This document shows positions 46,177 to 54,159 of a DNA stretch of 64,000 nt, one piece after another (position 1 is the first letter of the stretch; each line of letters begins with the position of its first letter). The stretch is from Bin55 sp965116055 (lineage in GTDB: Bacteria > Pseudomonadota > Gammaproteobacteria > Pseudomonadales > Azotimanducaceae): NCBI GenBank assembly GCA_965116055.1, contig OZ220466.1, positions 434,001 through 498,000 on the forward strand, read 5' to 3'. The notes under the pieces were generated by a model. The model saw only the letters and a program-made list of their open reading frames with translations, was not told the DNA's origin and made no database searches. Position numbers and translations under genes: made by a program.

Positions 46177-47752
46177 GAGCCTGCGCTGTAAGAAAGCATG
46201 AGACTTGATGAATCGTCCAGAGTCGCAGACATGCGACATCTTGGTGCGGGCATCGTCAGGCTTCGGGCCATGGCATGTGATCCGGCGCCTCAAAGCAGCC
46301 TGAATCGGCCTTGGACCCTAAATCGGCCCTTGATGAGCCCCATGGTCGAACGCATCCAGGTCCATCTCGGTCATATGGCTGCAAGATATCCACGCATCCG
46401 CTTGATATTCAACGCCAGGCACACCAAGTCCCACTCGCCGCGCACTTGGTCAAGCCCACGCATGCTGAACCGTCGAAATCCTGGCGCCTGCTTGATCCAT
46501 CCGATCGGCGCCTCGACAAGCCATTTACGCTCCGCGTATTGCGCACGGCCAGCCTTGGTCGCCAGCTTCCTGGCCATGCGCGCCCGCGCCGGATACTTGC
46601 GCGCGTCAACCGCGGTCTGGCGCCGGCCCTCTCGACCCAACGCCACATAGCCGTCCACCCCACGCGCCTCCAGTTCCTCAAGATCCGCCTCGTTGCAATA
46701 ACCGGCATCGGCCAGCACCGTCGCCGGACGCTTGCCATGGACCGCTTGCAACTCATCCAACGGCTCGGTCAACTGCCCCTGGTCGTTGGGGTTCGACGAC
46801 ACCTCCGCCGAGACGATCATCTGGTGCTCGCCATCCACTGCCACCTGGGCGTTGTAGCACTGTTGGAAGCCTTCCGTCAAGGTCTTCATGATGCGACTTT
46901 CCGGGTCGGTGAAATGGTCCTGCGACTTCTCCTCCGGCTCCCCATACGCACGCTTGTCGCCACGCCCACGCGTCGGGTTGCGCTCTTCGTCCCCGGGTTG
47001 CCGACCACGCGCCTCATCCGCCTCGCGCGCACGCGCCTCAAGACGGGCCTTCGCTTCCCGGATCGCGTCTAACCGATCCTCGCGACGACGCAATGCAGCC
47101 GGCAACTCGTCGCCCCGAGACGCCGGCCCCCAACGCTCGTCCTCCGCCTCATCAACGGTTTGCGCCTGCTCCAGCAACAACTCGATCTCCGCCTGTAAAC
47201 GACGCGCTTCCTCCTGCATGCGCGCGTAACTCATCGCCTTAAGCTTGGACGCGTTCGCACGCACCTTGGTCCCGTCAATCGCCAACTTGCCAAAGTTCGC
47301 GACGCCCAACTCGGACGCCAACCGCACCACCTCCACAAACAGCCGCTTGAAGTCCGCCAGATGACGCCGGCGGAACTCGCAGATCGTCCGGAAAGTTCCC
47401 CGCCCCCAGAAACCGATACGCCACGCCTTCCTCCATCTTGCGCGCCAGACCGCGGGAGGAAAACGTGCTCGTCGCATACCCGTAGATCAGCACCTTCAAC
47501 ATCATGCGCGGTTCGTAGGGCGACTTGCGACGACCATCGCCTTCATACGGCGCATACAACGCACGCAAATCCAAACCGTCCACCAGATCGCTGACATGGT
47601 GCGCCAAATGACCCTCCGGCAGCCAATCCTTTAGATCCAGCGGCAACAATAAACGCTGATCCGGACAATACGGGCGAAACGTCGTCGGCATCTCGAAGAC
47701 TCCTTGCGCTATATGGGTATTATCCTGTATTCAGTTTCTACGGCGCAGGCTC
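46177..47752 (-). mobile_element. IS1182-family insertion sequence inside the right IS1634 arm
   Basis: A 1576-bp element with terminal inverted repeats beginning GAGCCTGCGC and continuing (T/C)GTA at both ends. A four-base CGAG is duplicated on each side (46173-46176 and 47753-47756). Removing the element and one CGAG restores exactly the sequence seen in the intact left arm at about 36513, proving that it inserted after the two arms were formed. Confidence 0.88.
46371..47691 (-). pseudogene. IS1182-family transposase with a frameshift
   Basis: The N-terminal part starts MPTTFRPYCPDQRLLLPL and includes DWLPEGHLAHHVSDLVD; the larger part in another frame includes FRRRHLADFKRLF, NFGKLAIDGTKVRANASK, a coiled-coil insert, CYNAQVAVDG, TVLADAGYCNEADLE and ERKWLVEAPIGWIKQ. 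These are standard IS1182 features with DDE residues in AIDGTK, LADAGY and the final block. The frames separate at about 47386-47393 on TTCCGGAC. The expected NFPDFRTICEF could be restored if that eight-base unit were present twice, so one copy of a tandem repeat was probably lost. Confidence 0.85.
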
Positions 47753-47903
47753 CGAGGAAGCCGCGACCGACCAAAGCGTAACCGCCTTTCCCGATTCCCC
47801 CGCCCATCCAATGATGCGACAGTGACCAGCATTTGTAGTGCCTTTTTTCAAGGTCGATTCATTTAATATCAATAGCTTATGGGATAAAAAGTCTGAAGTC
47901 AAG

Positions 47904-48146
47904 GCGACGCTGAAGGCGGACCCACATCGTGGCGGCTGGCAGGCGATTGATCAAGCGACATAGTCTCGAATCGGCCTTATGGTAAGTTTGCGAGTGGTGT
48001 AGAGACTGTCTCCAACCAGCTCGATTGCCCAAACGGGAGCATACTACTGTCTTACCAAAAGCATGACGCTAACTCGGCAGAATCGAACGGCAGAACTTCG
48101 CTTGATAATCTTCGTGCACACTGCGTTCGTAATTTGTGATATGTGT
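47904..48146. repeat. Right copy of 243-bp direct repeat flanking the composite transposon
   Basis: This matches 36123-36365 at all but two positions. It contains an orphan copy of the sulfatase 3' end (47904-47963, including the stop) and the real 3' end of the Gfo/Idh gene (stop at 48069). The two copies let both flanking genes keep intact ends despite the insertion. Confidence 0.9.
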
Positions 48147-49277
48147 TAGTGGTAGCTTCACCGGCATTGAGTCGGAAAGCGCAGACTCGTAAATAGCCAT
48201 CGCCATTTCGACATCTTTGCGTCCTTGCAGGCCATATTCCGCAGGTTGATCATTGAGTGCGGCTTGCGCAATACTCATGATTTCCGCTGCGTGACCAATG
48301 CACCAATCGTCAATTGCATGGTTGTGAAAAGGGTTCTCGTACACGAGTTTGGGATCCGTGTGTACGACGATACGTTGAAGCACATCTATGCCGTTGATTC
48401 GACGTCGCTCGGTTTCAACGGGAATATCTTGCCAGGTGTTGCCCCGGTACAAGCGTAATGGAATATTGGGTCCAAAATAATCTGGATCGAAAATACCGCC
48501 GAGCGAGCCCGTGATTTGACAATACTTTTGCGCCTCACCTAACCGCGATGTTTCATATATCCCTGTCGCGCCGTTTTCGAACTCGATTATTGCGTGCGCC
48601 CAATCTTCGTGCACGCGATGAGGATCAGAGTGGTATTTTTTAACAGTCGCGGTGATCTGGCGCGGTTGGCTTTGCGCGTATAAACGCAATTGTGAGAGTC
48701 GGTGTGCACCCATATCCATGCACATGCCTGATGTGCGTCCAAAGCCTGATATCGGTCTTCCTAAGCCGCGCGGCGTCACTTTAGTCTCAAATGGAACATG
48801 GCGTTTGGGTTCGACGAAATACACCCGCACAATGTCGCCCAATACGCCTTCGCCAATCAGTTTGAGCATCATGCGTTGTTTAGGCATGCGAAAGTAATTT
48901 TCCGCGACTTCGAACTGAACGCCGTTACGGCGACACGTATCAATAATCGCATCGCAGCAAGGCAAGCTCAAGGCCATCGGTTTTTCCACCATGACGTGCT
49001 TACCGTAGGACGCGATTTGGCAAGCGAGGACATGATGCGTTGGATCGCCGGTTACGATGTCAACGACCAAGATGTCCTTGTGCCGGTCCAGCATTTCTTC
49101 AGCGCTCGTGTAATGCGGCACACCGTACTTTGTGCCGGTGGCGATGGCAATTTCCTCAACCATATCGCACAAGGCGACGAATTCGATATCACCTCTTTTG
49201 GCTAGCTCCGCGAGTGTGGGTAAATGCCACTTCTGAGCTGGGTTGCCGCAGCCTAGTAAGGCAACTTTTGCCTTCAT
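48069..49277 (-). CDS. Gfo/Idh/MocA family oxidoreductase
   Basis: A 402-residue NAD(P)-dependent dehydrogenase. The Rossmann loop is LLGCGNPAQKWH, the EKP signature is VEKPMALS, and the C-terminal alpha/beta domain starts after AENYFRMPKQRMM. The family oxidises or reduces hydroxyls of sugars, inositols and sugar acids. It is the last gene of the six-gene minus-strand operon and overlaps the isomerase gene by four bases (ATGA). Its last 26 codons fall within the right direct repeat; an orphan copy of that end lies 11.8 kb away at 36288-36365. Confidence 0.88.
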   Translation of the reverse strand: MKAKVALLGCGNPAQKWHLPTLAELAKRGDIEFVALCDMVEEIAIATGTKYGVPHYTSAEEMLDRHKDILVVDIVTGDPTHHVLACQIASYGKHVMVEKPMALSLPCCDAIIDTCRRNGVQFEVAENYFRMPKQRMMLKLIGEGVLGDIVRVYFVEPKRHVPFETKVTPRGLGRPISGFGRTSGMCMDMGAHRLSQLRLYAQSQPRQITATVKKYHSDPHRVHEDWAHAIIEFENGATGIYETSRLGEAQKYCQITGSLGGIFDPDYFGPNIPLRLYRGNTWQDIPVETERRRINGIDVLQRIVVHTDPKLVYENPFHNHAIDDWCIGHAAEIMSIAQAALNDQPAEYGLQGRKDVEMAMAIYESALSDSMPVKLPLTHITNYERSVHEDYQAKFCRSILPS

Positions 49278-50122
49278 GCGGCGGTGGCTCGAAACGCGTC
49301 GGCATGGCGACGAAGCATGGCGACGCTAGCGGGAACTTCGTCTTCCGACAAGCCGTGGAGAATCACCGAAACATCGAACGGCAAGCTGCAGAGTAGCGAG
49401 ACATAGTGAGCGTAATCCAATTTACCGGTGCCGGCCGCCAGGTGACCTGCATCGCCACCTCGATCCAAATCTTTGCCGTGGGCGATGGCAATATGGTCCG
49501 CTAAGAATTCGAACGCCTCGTCTAAGACATCCTGCATCCGGGATAGATCGTTTTCGCCGAATATATTCGCCGCGTCCATAACGACCTTGAGATTCGGCGA
49601 GCCTATCTCATTGATTAGCTTGCAGCTTTTGCGCGCATCGCTTGCCACGTTATTAATTTCAGGTTCAAACGCGATGATGACTCCCGCAGCTTCAGCAGCC
49701 GGCAAGATTTCCTCAAGCGTCGACAGTAATACGCGCCAGGTCTCTTGAGATCCGTTATCGGGGTGGTGACGCCACATGCTTTCAGGATGACGCGAGCCAG
49801 TACAAGTTGCAATCACCGATGTGCCGATAGGGGCGCAAGCGGCGATCAAGACTTTCATACGTTGGATCGCCTCTTTACGTTTTGTAGCATCAACGTGCAC
49901 CATGTTCACGGGTCCGCCGAGGGCTGCAATAACCATATTGCGTTTGGCAACTTGCTTGCGAATAGCGGGACCGGCAGCCTTGATTTCGCTCTCAAGCGGT
50001 CCTTGAAGATGGGCCGATCCCATATTAAATTGAAGGTGACGAATGTCTTGCGCGAGAATTGCGTCAAGCGTTTCCTCAAGCGAGGGGCGTTGAAAGTGTC
50101 CCGACATGATGCCTACTTGCAT
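49274..50122 (-). CDS. Sugar phosphate isomerase/epimerase-type TIM-barrel protein
   Basis: A 282-residue xylose-isomerase-like TIM barrel (AP endonuclease 2 superfamily). Likely metal ligands lie in AFEPEINN (Glu), VVMDAANIFG (Asp), AIAHGKDLD (His) and the C-terminal strand. It resembles the hydroxypyruvate/2-oxotetronate isomerase and sugar epimerase families. In the otn pathway the isomerase OtnI is of this broad type, so it may convert a 2-oxo to a 3-oxo acid, but that is inference from context. It overlaps the dioxygenase gene by ten bases and the Gfo/Idh gene by four. Confidence 0.82.
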   Translation of the reverse strand: MQVGIMSGHFQRPSLEETLDAILAQDIRHLQFNMGSAHLQGPLESEIKAAGPAIRKQVAKRNMVIAALGGPVNMVHVDATKRKEAIQRMKVLIAACAPIGTSVIATCTGSRHPESMWRHHPDNGSQETWRVLLSTLEEILPAAEAAGVIIAFEPEINNVASDARKSCKLINEIGSPNLKVVMDAANIFGENDLSRMQDVLDEAFEFLADHIAIAHGKDLDRGGDAGHLAAGTGKLDYAHYVSLLCSLPFDVSVILHGLSEDEVPASVAMLRRHADAFRATAA

Positions 50123-51216
50123 GGTGGTTCCTTATGTCTGCGTTGCTTGGGCTCGCCCGGTTGGTTCATGAGAAGCTCGGTGATTTCTCGTTGTTCGCGT
50201 GCGTTCAGTTCGGCGTACGCCGGACTAGCATGCCACTTTTCGCATGCGGGACGGGTATCTCGTTTAGGTATGACGTCCGCGGTTTGAAATGATTGCAGCA
50301 TGGCCGCGCGCTTATGCCGAGTGCGGTTGAATCCGGCTCGATGCCATGTTCTTGCATCGTACAGGATGATGCTTCCGGCGGGCGCTTCAAGTACATCAGC
50401 TTGAGGTCCACTGTACGGTCGCGCATGGGGTTCTTTATCTATTCGAGCGGGGTTCCACTCCGGCGGTGGGTTGCCCGCAAGGTGCGAGCCAAGTTTATAA
50501 GCTGTTGCCCCGTTTATTTTTTTGAAGTCAGATACGCAAACATTTCTTTGGACCGCCTTTATCGGGCCTTTTCGGTCGGCGACCAGATTGCCGCCGATTG
50601 ACGGAATGTACGGAATATCTGAGTGCCACCCTTGTACCTTGCTCTTGCCATCGTAGGGCTTTAACACCGCGAAACCGGGCGGATGCCCTAAGTGCAGGTC
50701 GCGCGTTTGCATGTATTGCCGAATTAACCACATCGAGATTGGTTCGCCGATAGCCTTGCCAACCGCTGCGTCTTGACAGATCTTCGGTGAGTCGTTATCC
50801 ATCGTCAAGTGCTCGTACGCGTCAGTGCCGGCAACCCTTTGCAATGCGTCGACAATATCGAGTGGCAAGATGCAAGCGAGACACACCCAGCCTTCCTTGT
50901 GCAGATGGTCTAAATAGACAGATGGGAGCTTTTCAGGCCCGTGCCTTATGTGAAACGACATCGACTCGCCGTTCACCTTCACGATACAGGATTGGGACTC
51001 AATCCTTGCGGGAAGCTCGATGTTCGTCACAACATGGATTAACTTTGCATCGCGAAGATCCCATATCGTTCGATCATCCGCGTTTTGGCATACGATAACT
51101 TTGCTGTTTTCTTCCAAGCCGAGCATCGCACCATCTCTTCGAACTAAAAACTTGAAGTGGTGGGTAGGACGCTGAATAGTGACTACCTTTTCTTGAAATT
51201 CGGTGTCCGTCGTCAA
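50113..51216 (-). CDS. Phytanoyl-CoA dioxygenase family protein (minus-strand operon)
   Basis: An Fe(II)/2-oxoglutarate oxygenase. The HxD motif is in VQGWHSDIPYI, and the distal His and co-substrate arginine are in TWHRAGFNRTRHKRAAM. An N-terminal extension of about 100 residues precedes the core. The start is uncertain: the frame is open back to 51330, inside the aldolase gene, but has no ATG; I give the TTG at 51216. An ATG at 51272 with a fair ribosome-binding site lies in another frame and stops after 18 codons, so a small frameshift near the 5' end is possible. It is the second PhyH gene in the island. Confidence 0.78.
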   Translation of the reverse strand: MTTDTEFQEKVVTIQRPTHHFKFLVRRDGAMLGLEENSKVIVCQNADDRTIWDLRDAKLIHVVTNIELPARIESQSCIVKVNGESMSFHIRHGPEKLPSVYLDHLHKEGWVCLACILPLDIVDALQRVAGTDAYEHLTMDNDSPKICQDAAVGKAIGEPISMWLIRQYMQTRDLHLGHPPGFAVLKPYDGKSKVQGWHSDIPYIPSIGGNLVADRKGPIKAVQRNVCVSDFKKINGATAYKLGSHLAGNPPPEWNPARIDKEPHARPYSGPQADVLEAPAGSIILYDARTWHRAGFNRTRHKRAAMLQSFQTADVIPKRDTRPACEKWHASPAYAELNAREQREITELLMNQPGEPKQRRHKEPPCK

Positions 51217-51275
51217 CGCGATCGCTCTGGATCTAGAAGATTGGTTTGACTTTGTGCATGATCGCTCATGATGCG

Positions 51276-51929
51276 TTATCCCTGTCGACCGTATTGGTTG
51301 TCTATACTGCGGTGGTGAAATGCATGCCATTCAGCCGCCGTTAGGTGTCGAGGTTCGCCTAGTTGTCTTGAAAGGACGTATTGGCGGCACATGATCTCCA
51401 AGCGTTGTGCCAACTTCACTGCGCGTGTTAGATTAGGCGCACGACAGATCATGCCGTGATTGCCTAACAAGCAAGCGGTGCGGTGTGTAAGTGCAGCAGC
51501 GGCATCGTTTGCAAGCGTTTGAGTCCCGAAGGTAGCATAGGGCACGCATGGGACATCGTCACCGCCGAATACACCAACGAGATAGTGAAAGCCAGGTAAC
51601 GCGCGCACATGGCTAGCAACGGCAACACAATAGTCCGAATGGGTGTGAACAATCGCCTGCGCTTCTGCATGTCTCGCGTAAATCGCTGCATGCATGCGCC
51701 ACTCCGACGAAGGTTTGCGATCGCCTATATACTCGCCGTCAAACGCGGTATTGACGATTGTCTCTGGTGTGATCGTCTCGGCCGCTGCGCCGTTGGCAGA
51801 AATCAACATTCGCTCACCAAACCGAACGCTGACATTACCGGACGAGAGTTCAGTTAAAGCAAGCGCATCAATTTTCTTGTAGTGATCAACTAACTCGTTC
51901 CGCAACTGCATCTCGTCGTTTGCGTTCAC
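51276..51929 (-). CDS. Class II aldolase, OtnC-like 3-oxo-tetronate 4-phosphate decarboxylase candidate
   Basis: A 217-residue class II aldolase/adducin domain. Zinc ligands are in IVHTHSDYC and near the C-terminus; LLGNHGMICRA is the second conserved loop, and ELSSGNVSVRF holds the phosphate-binding serines. Alone this could be a fuculose-phosphate-type aldolase. Its four-base overlap with an OtnK-like kinase gene matches the otnK-otnC arrangement for C4 acid sugars (erythronate/threonate), in which OtnC decarboxylates 3-oxo-tetronate 4-phosphate to dihydroxyacetone phosphate. Confidence 0.82.
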   Translation of the reverse strand: MNANDEMQLRNELVDHYKKIDALALTELSSGNVSVRFGERMLISANGAAAETITPETIVNTAFDGEYIGDRKPSSEWRMHAAIYARHAEAQAIVHTHSDYCVAVASHVRALPGFHYLVGVFGGDDVPCVPYATFGTQTLANDAAAALTHRTACLLGNHGMICRAPNLTRAVKLAQRLEIMCRQYVLSRQLGEPRHLTAAEWHAFHHRSIDNQYGRQG

Positions 51930-53239
51930 GTCGCATGTCTCCTCGAATCTTCCTCTAAGGCATCCGCTTGTTGTAATCGCATCAGCCCTATATCGTAGAA
52001 ATCTTCTTCGCCCGCCGCACCGGCTTTCAATACAAATGCTAGAGGATCGTCTCCGTGTCGATGACAGTAGCCGCCTAACAATTCGTCGTGAATCGCCAAT
52101 TCGACACGATCTACATTTAATGCATTGAGTACCGTACCGGAGGTTTCGCCGCCGGCCACCAAAAATTTGCGCACGCCTAATGTGTATAGGTGTTTTGCCG
52201 TATGGGCTATCAGATTTTCGACGAGAGCCATGGCGCCTTCTTGTCCAAGTGCGTGCTGCGCTTGCTTCACGTTATTCGCGTTGGTTGACGTGGCGACGCC
52301 AATGGGTTCTTGAGACACGCGATCTTGAGCCCATTGGGCGATATCTTCATCAACGCCATCTTGATTAGCCGCTTGCAGGAGATCAATCCGGAACACCGGA
52401 AAGCGTCGTTCGAAGTGTGCGAGCTGGCGCAGACTCTTCGGCGTACAACTACCTGATAACAACGCGGTGTGACCAGGCGCGGGCGGCAACAACCTTTTCT
52501 TCGCGCCAGTTTTCTTTAACTGGGACTCAAGCAAGGCTAGAGCGACAGGGAAGTCATCCGAGCCTGTCGTAAAACGGGAAGAGCGTGCAACCTTGGCGAT
52601 CTTAACCAAATCATCTTGGTCAATAGCGTCTGCGATGAAGAATCGCGTACCGTTTTGAACTTCAGTTGTAATAAACGCATGGCTAGCCGCGGTGCCGGCG
52701 CGTAGCGTTTGCAGCGGCAGCAGTCCAACATTGACTTGACTCTGCGACTGCAATACCTCGACAAGGTTTGAGTTGGTCATCGGTGTCACTGGATCAAACC
52801 GTCGTGGTGTTTCATGGAGCATTTGTCGTCCGAGAAAAAGTCGGCCTTGATAGACGGTGGCATTTCGTTCCGGACGTGCTGGACAGAATAACACCGACTC
52901 GGCATCGATGAGATGCATTAATGCTTCCGCCACGGGGCCGATGTTGCCGCGTGACGTAGAAGAAAAAAGCGCACTGTATTTGAAGTAAAGCTGCCGAATG
53001 GGATGAGCGATCAAAGCTTGGGCGGTACGAGACGCGTCGACCGTGGCGTGCTGGACAGGGCTAGCTAACAAACGGCGGCCGATCACTACTGCGTGTTCAT
53101 CGCCATTGAGCGTTTCGAGTGCATCGCTTGACGTCAGCAGGGGACATTTCAATCCTACGGTCTCAAACAGACTTGCGACTTTAGCTCCACCAGTCAAATC
53201 GTCGGCGATGATGCCAAGCTGGGGCACATGACCGGTCAT
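51926..53239 (-). CDS. Four-carbon acid sugar kinase, OtnK-like
   Basis: A 437-residue DUF1537-type kinase. The N-terminal substrate domain starts GIIADDLTGGAKVA with the DDLTG hallmark, and the C-terminal nucleotide domain has the VAGGETSGTVLNAL motif. OtnK phosphorylates 3-oxo-tetronate; related members act on D-erythronate, L-threonate or other sugar acids. It directly precedes and overlaps the aldolase gene and follows the hydrolase gene by three bases. The exact acid remains unproved. Confidence 0.87.
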   Translation of the reverse strand: MTGHVPQLGIIADDLTGGAKVASLFETVGLKCPLLTSSDALETLNGDEHAVVIGRRLLASPVQHATVDASRTAQALIAHPIRQLYFKYSALFSSTSRGNIGPVAEALMHLIDAESVLFCPARPERNATVYQGRLFLGRQMLHETPRRFDPVTPMTNSNLVEVLQSQSQVNVGLLPLQTLRAGTAASHAFITTEVQNGTRFFIADAIDQDDLVKIAKVARSSRFTTGSDDFPVALALLESQLKKTGAKKRLLPPAPGHTALLSGSCTPKSLRQLAHFERRFPVFRIDLLQAANQDGVDEDIAQWAQDRVSQEPIGVATSTNANNVKQAQHALGQEGAMALVENLIAHTAKHLYTLGVRKFLVAGGETSGTVLNALNVDRVELAIHDELLGGYCHRHGDDPLAFVLKAGAAGEEDFYDIGLMRLQQADALEEDSRRHAT

Positions 53240-53242
53240 ACG

Positions 53243-54091
53243 TTATAGATATTTGTCGAAAAAACGGGCAATCAAATGGATGATCGTCGGACCGTTGATT
53301 GACGAAGGATCAAGTACATCAACCATGCCTTCATGCATCGAGCTTCGCCGATCAAAAGCGTGACCTTCACCGGCAAATGCGTGCAGTTCAACGATACGAC
53401 CCAAACTCATGAGCTTGCGATAGAAGTCGTTAGAGTCGCCAATAGGTACAGCCCGATCATCCACGCCGTGGATGAGCAAGCATGGTGGAAAGTTGGCTAG
53501 GTCGTAGTGAATGGGTCCGGCCAACTCGTAGTCGACGTTGGGTGCATCGAGTGCTAAGAGTCCCATTGGTAAACCGTTTGCTCGTTGTTTACGAATACGA
53601 ACAGGTCCATACAAGGATCCAACAGCTTGAACATCGCTAGATTCCTCGGTATAGCCGCCTAAGCCTTCGAATGTTGATTGAACGGCAGCCATAAGCGCAA
53701 GGTGCCCGCCGGCTGAATCGCCTAGGATGCCCACGCGATTTTTGTCTATCCCGAATGTGCCGCTATTCGCTTTCAGGTAACGTATGGCACACTTGACGTC
53801 TTCGATCTGTGCAGGCCAGTGCGCTTCGCCGCTCAACCGGTAGGCTGGGCATAGACAGACATAGCCGGTCCGACTCAGAAATTCACCAAATCCTCGCACG
53901 CCGCGAGGGGAGCCCTTTCGCCAGCCACCGCCATGCACGATAACCAATGCTGGTCGCGTCGTACTTGAGATTGAGGGTAGAAAGAGATGGCCGGTCAAGT
54001 CGCGCTCGCCAGCTTTCCCAATTACGATGGCGGTGCGTCTTTCGATTTGATCGGTATTTAATTCAGCGATGGCATGCACTAGGTTTCGCAA
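53243..54091 (-). CDS. Alpha/beta hydrolase (esterase/lactonase-like)
   Basis: A 282-residue hydrolase of the hormone-sensitive-lipase/BD-FAE type. The oxyanion motif is VIVHGGGW, the nucleophile elbow GILGDSAGG, the acid LIHGVDDRAVP and the base GEGHAFD. There is no signal peptide, so it is cytoplasmic. As first gene of the six-gene operon it may open an ester or lactone before the kinase and aldolase steps. Its promoter must lie in the 68 bases after gcvPB, or transcription continues from the gcv operon. Confidence 0.85.
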   Translation of the reverse strand: MRNLVHAIAELNTDQIERRTAIVIGKAGERDLTGHLFLPSISSTTRPALVIVHGGGWRKGSPRGVRGFGEFLSRTGYVCLCPAYRLSGEAHWPAQIEDVKCAIRYLKANSGTFGIDKNRVGILGDSAGGHLALMAAVQSTFEGLGGYTEESSDVQAVGSLYGPVRIRKQRANGLPMGLLALDAPNVDYELAGPIHYDLANFPPCLLIHGVDDRAVPIGDSNDFYRKLMSLGRIVELHAFAGEGHAFDRRSSMHEGMVDVLDPSSINGPTIIHLIARFFDKYL

Positions 54092-54159
54092 GGCTTTCTA
54101 ACACCGTCGGACTGAAAACTCGACCTCGGATATCGTTTCAGAGCTGTGATGACATTGTG

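Larger units (their letters stand above)
36366..47903. mobile_element. Composite transposon with inverted IS1634-type ends carrying a giant autotransporter
   Basis: An 11.5-kb unit inserted between the convergent sulfatase and Gfo/Idh genes. Both ends begin CTTGACTTCA and read inward as near-identical inverted arms: left 36366 to about 37470; right 45220-46176 plus 47757-47903, interrupted by an IS1182 element. The arms carry damaged IS1634-family transposase genes. A 243-bp direct repeat flanks the unit; long, variable direct repeats are a known trait of IS1634. Between the arms lies the cadherin-repeat autotransporter gene with its own terminator. The interior is visibly richer in G and C than the flanks, pointing to a different source. 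Neither arm has an intact transposase, so present mobility would need help from elsewhere. Confidence 0.85.
45186..47903 (+). mobile_element. IS1634-type right arm, internally deleted and interrupted by an IS1182 element
   Basis: The inner end has TTTGACTTCAGACATTTT at 45187-45204, a near copy of the outer end (CTTGACTTCAGACTTTTT, read inward from 47903), so both terminal repeats of this copy can be recognised. Homology with the left arm starts at 45220 and runs to the outer end, apart from the IS1182 insertion at 46177-47752. The transposase 5' portion between the inner repeat and 45220 is missing. Confidence 0.75.
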
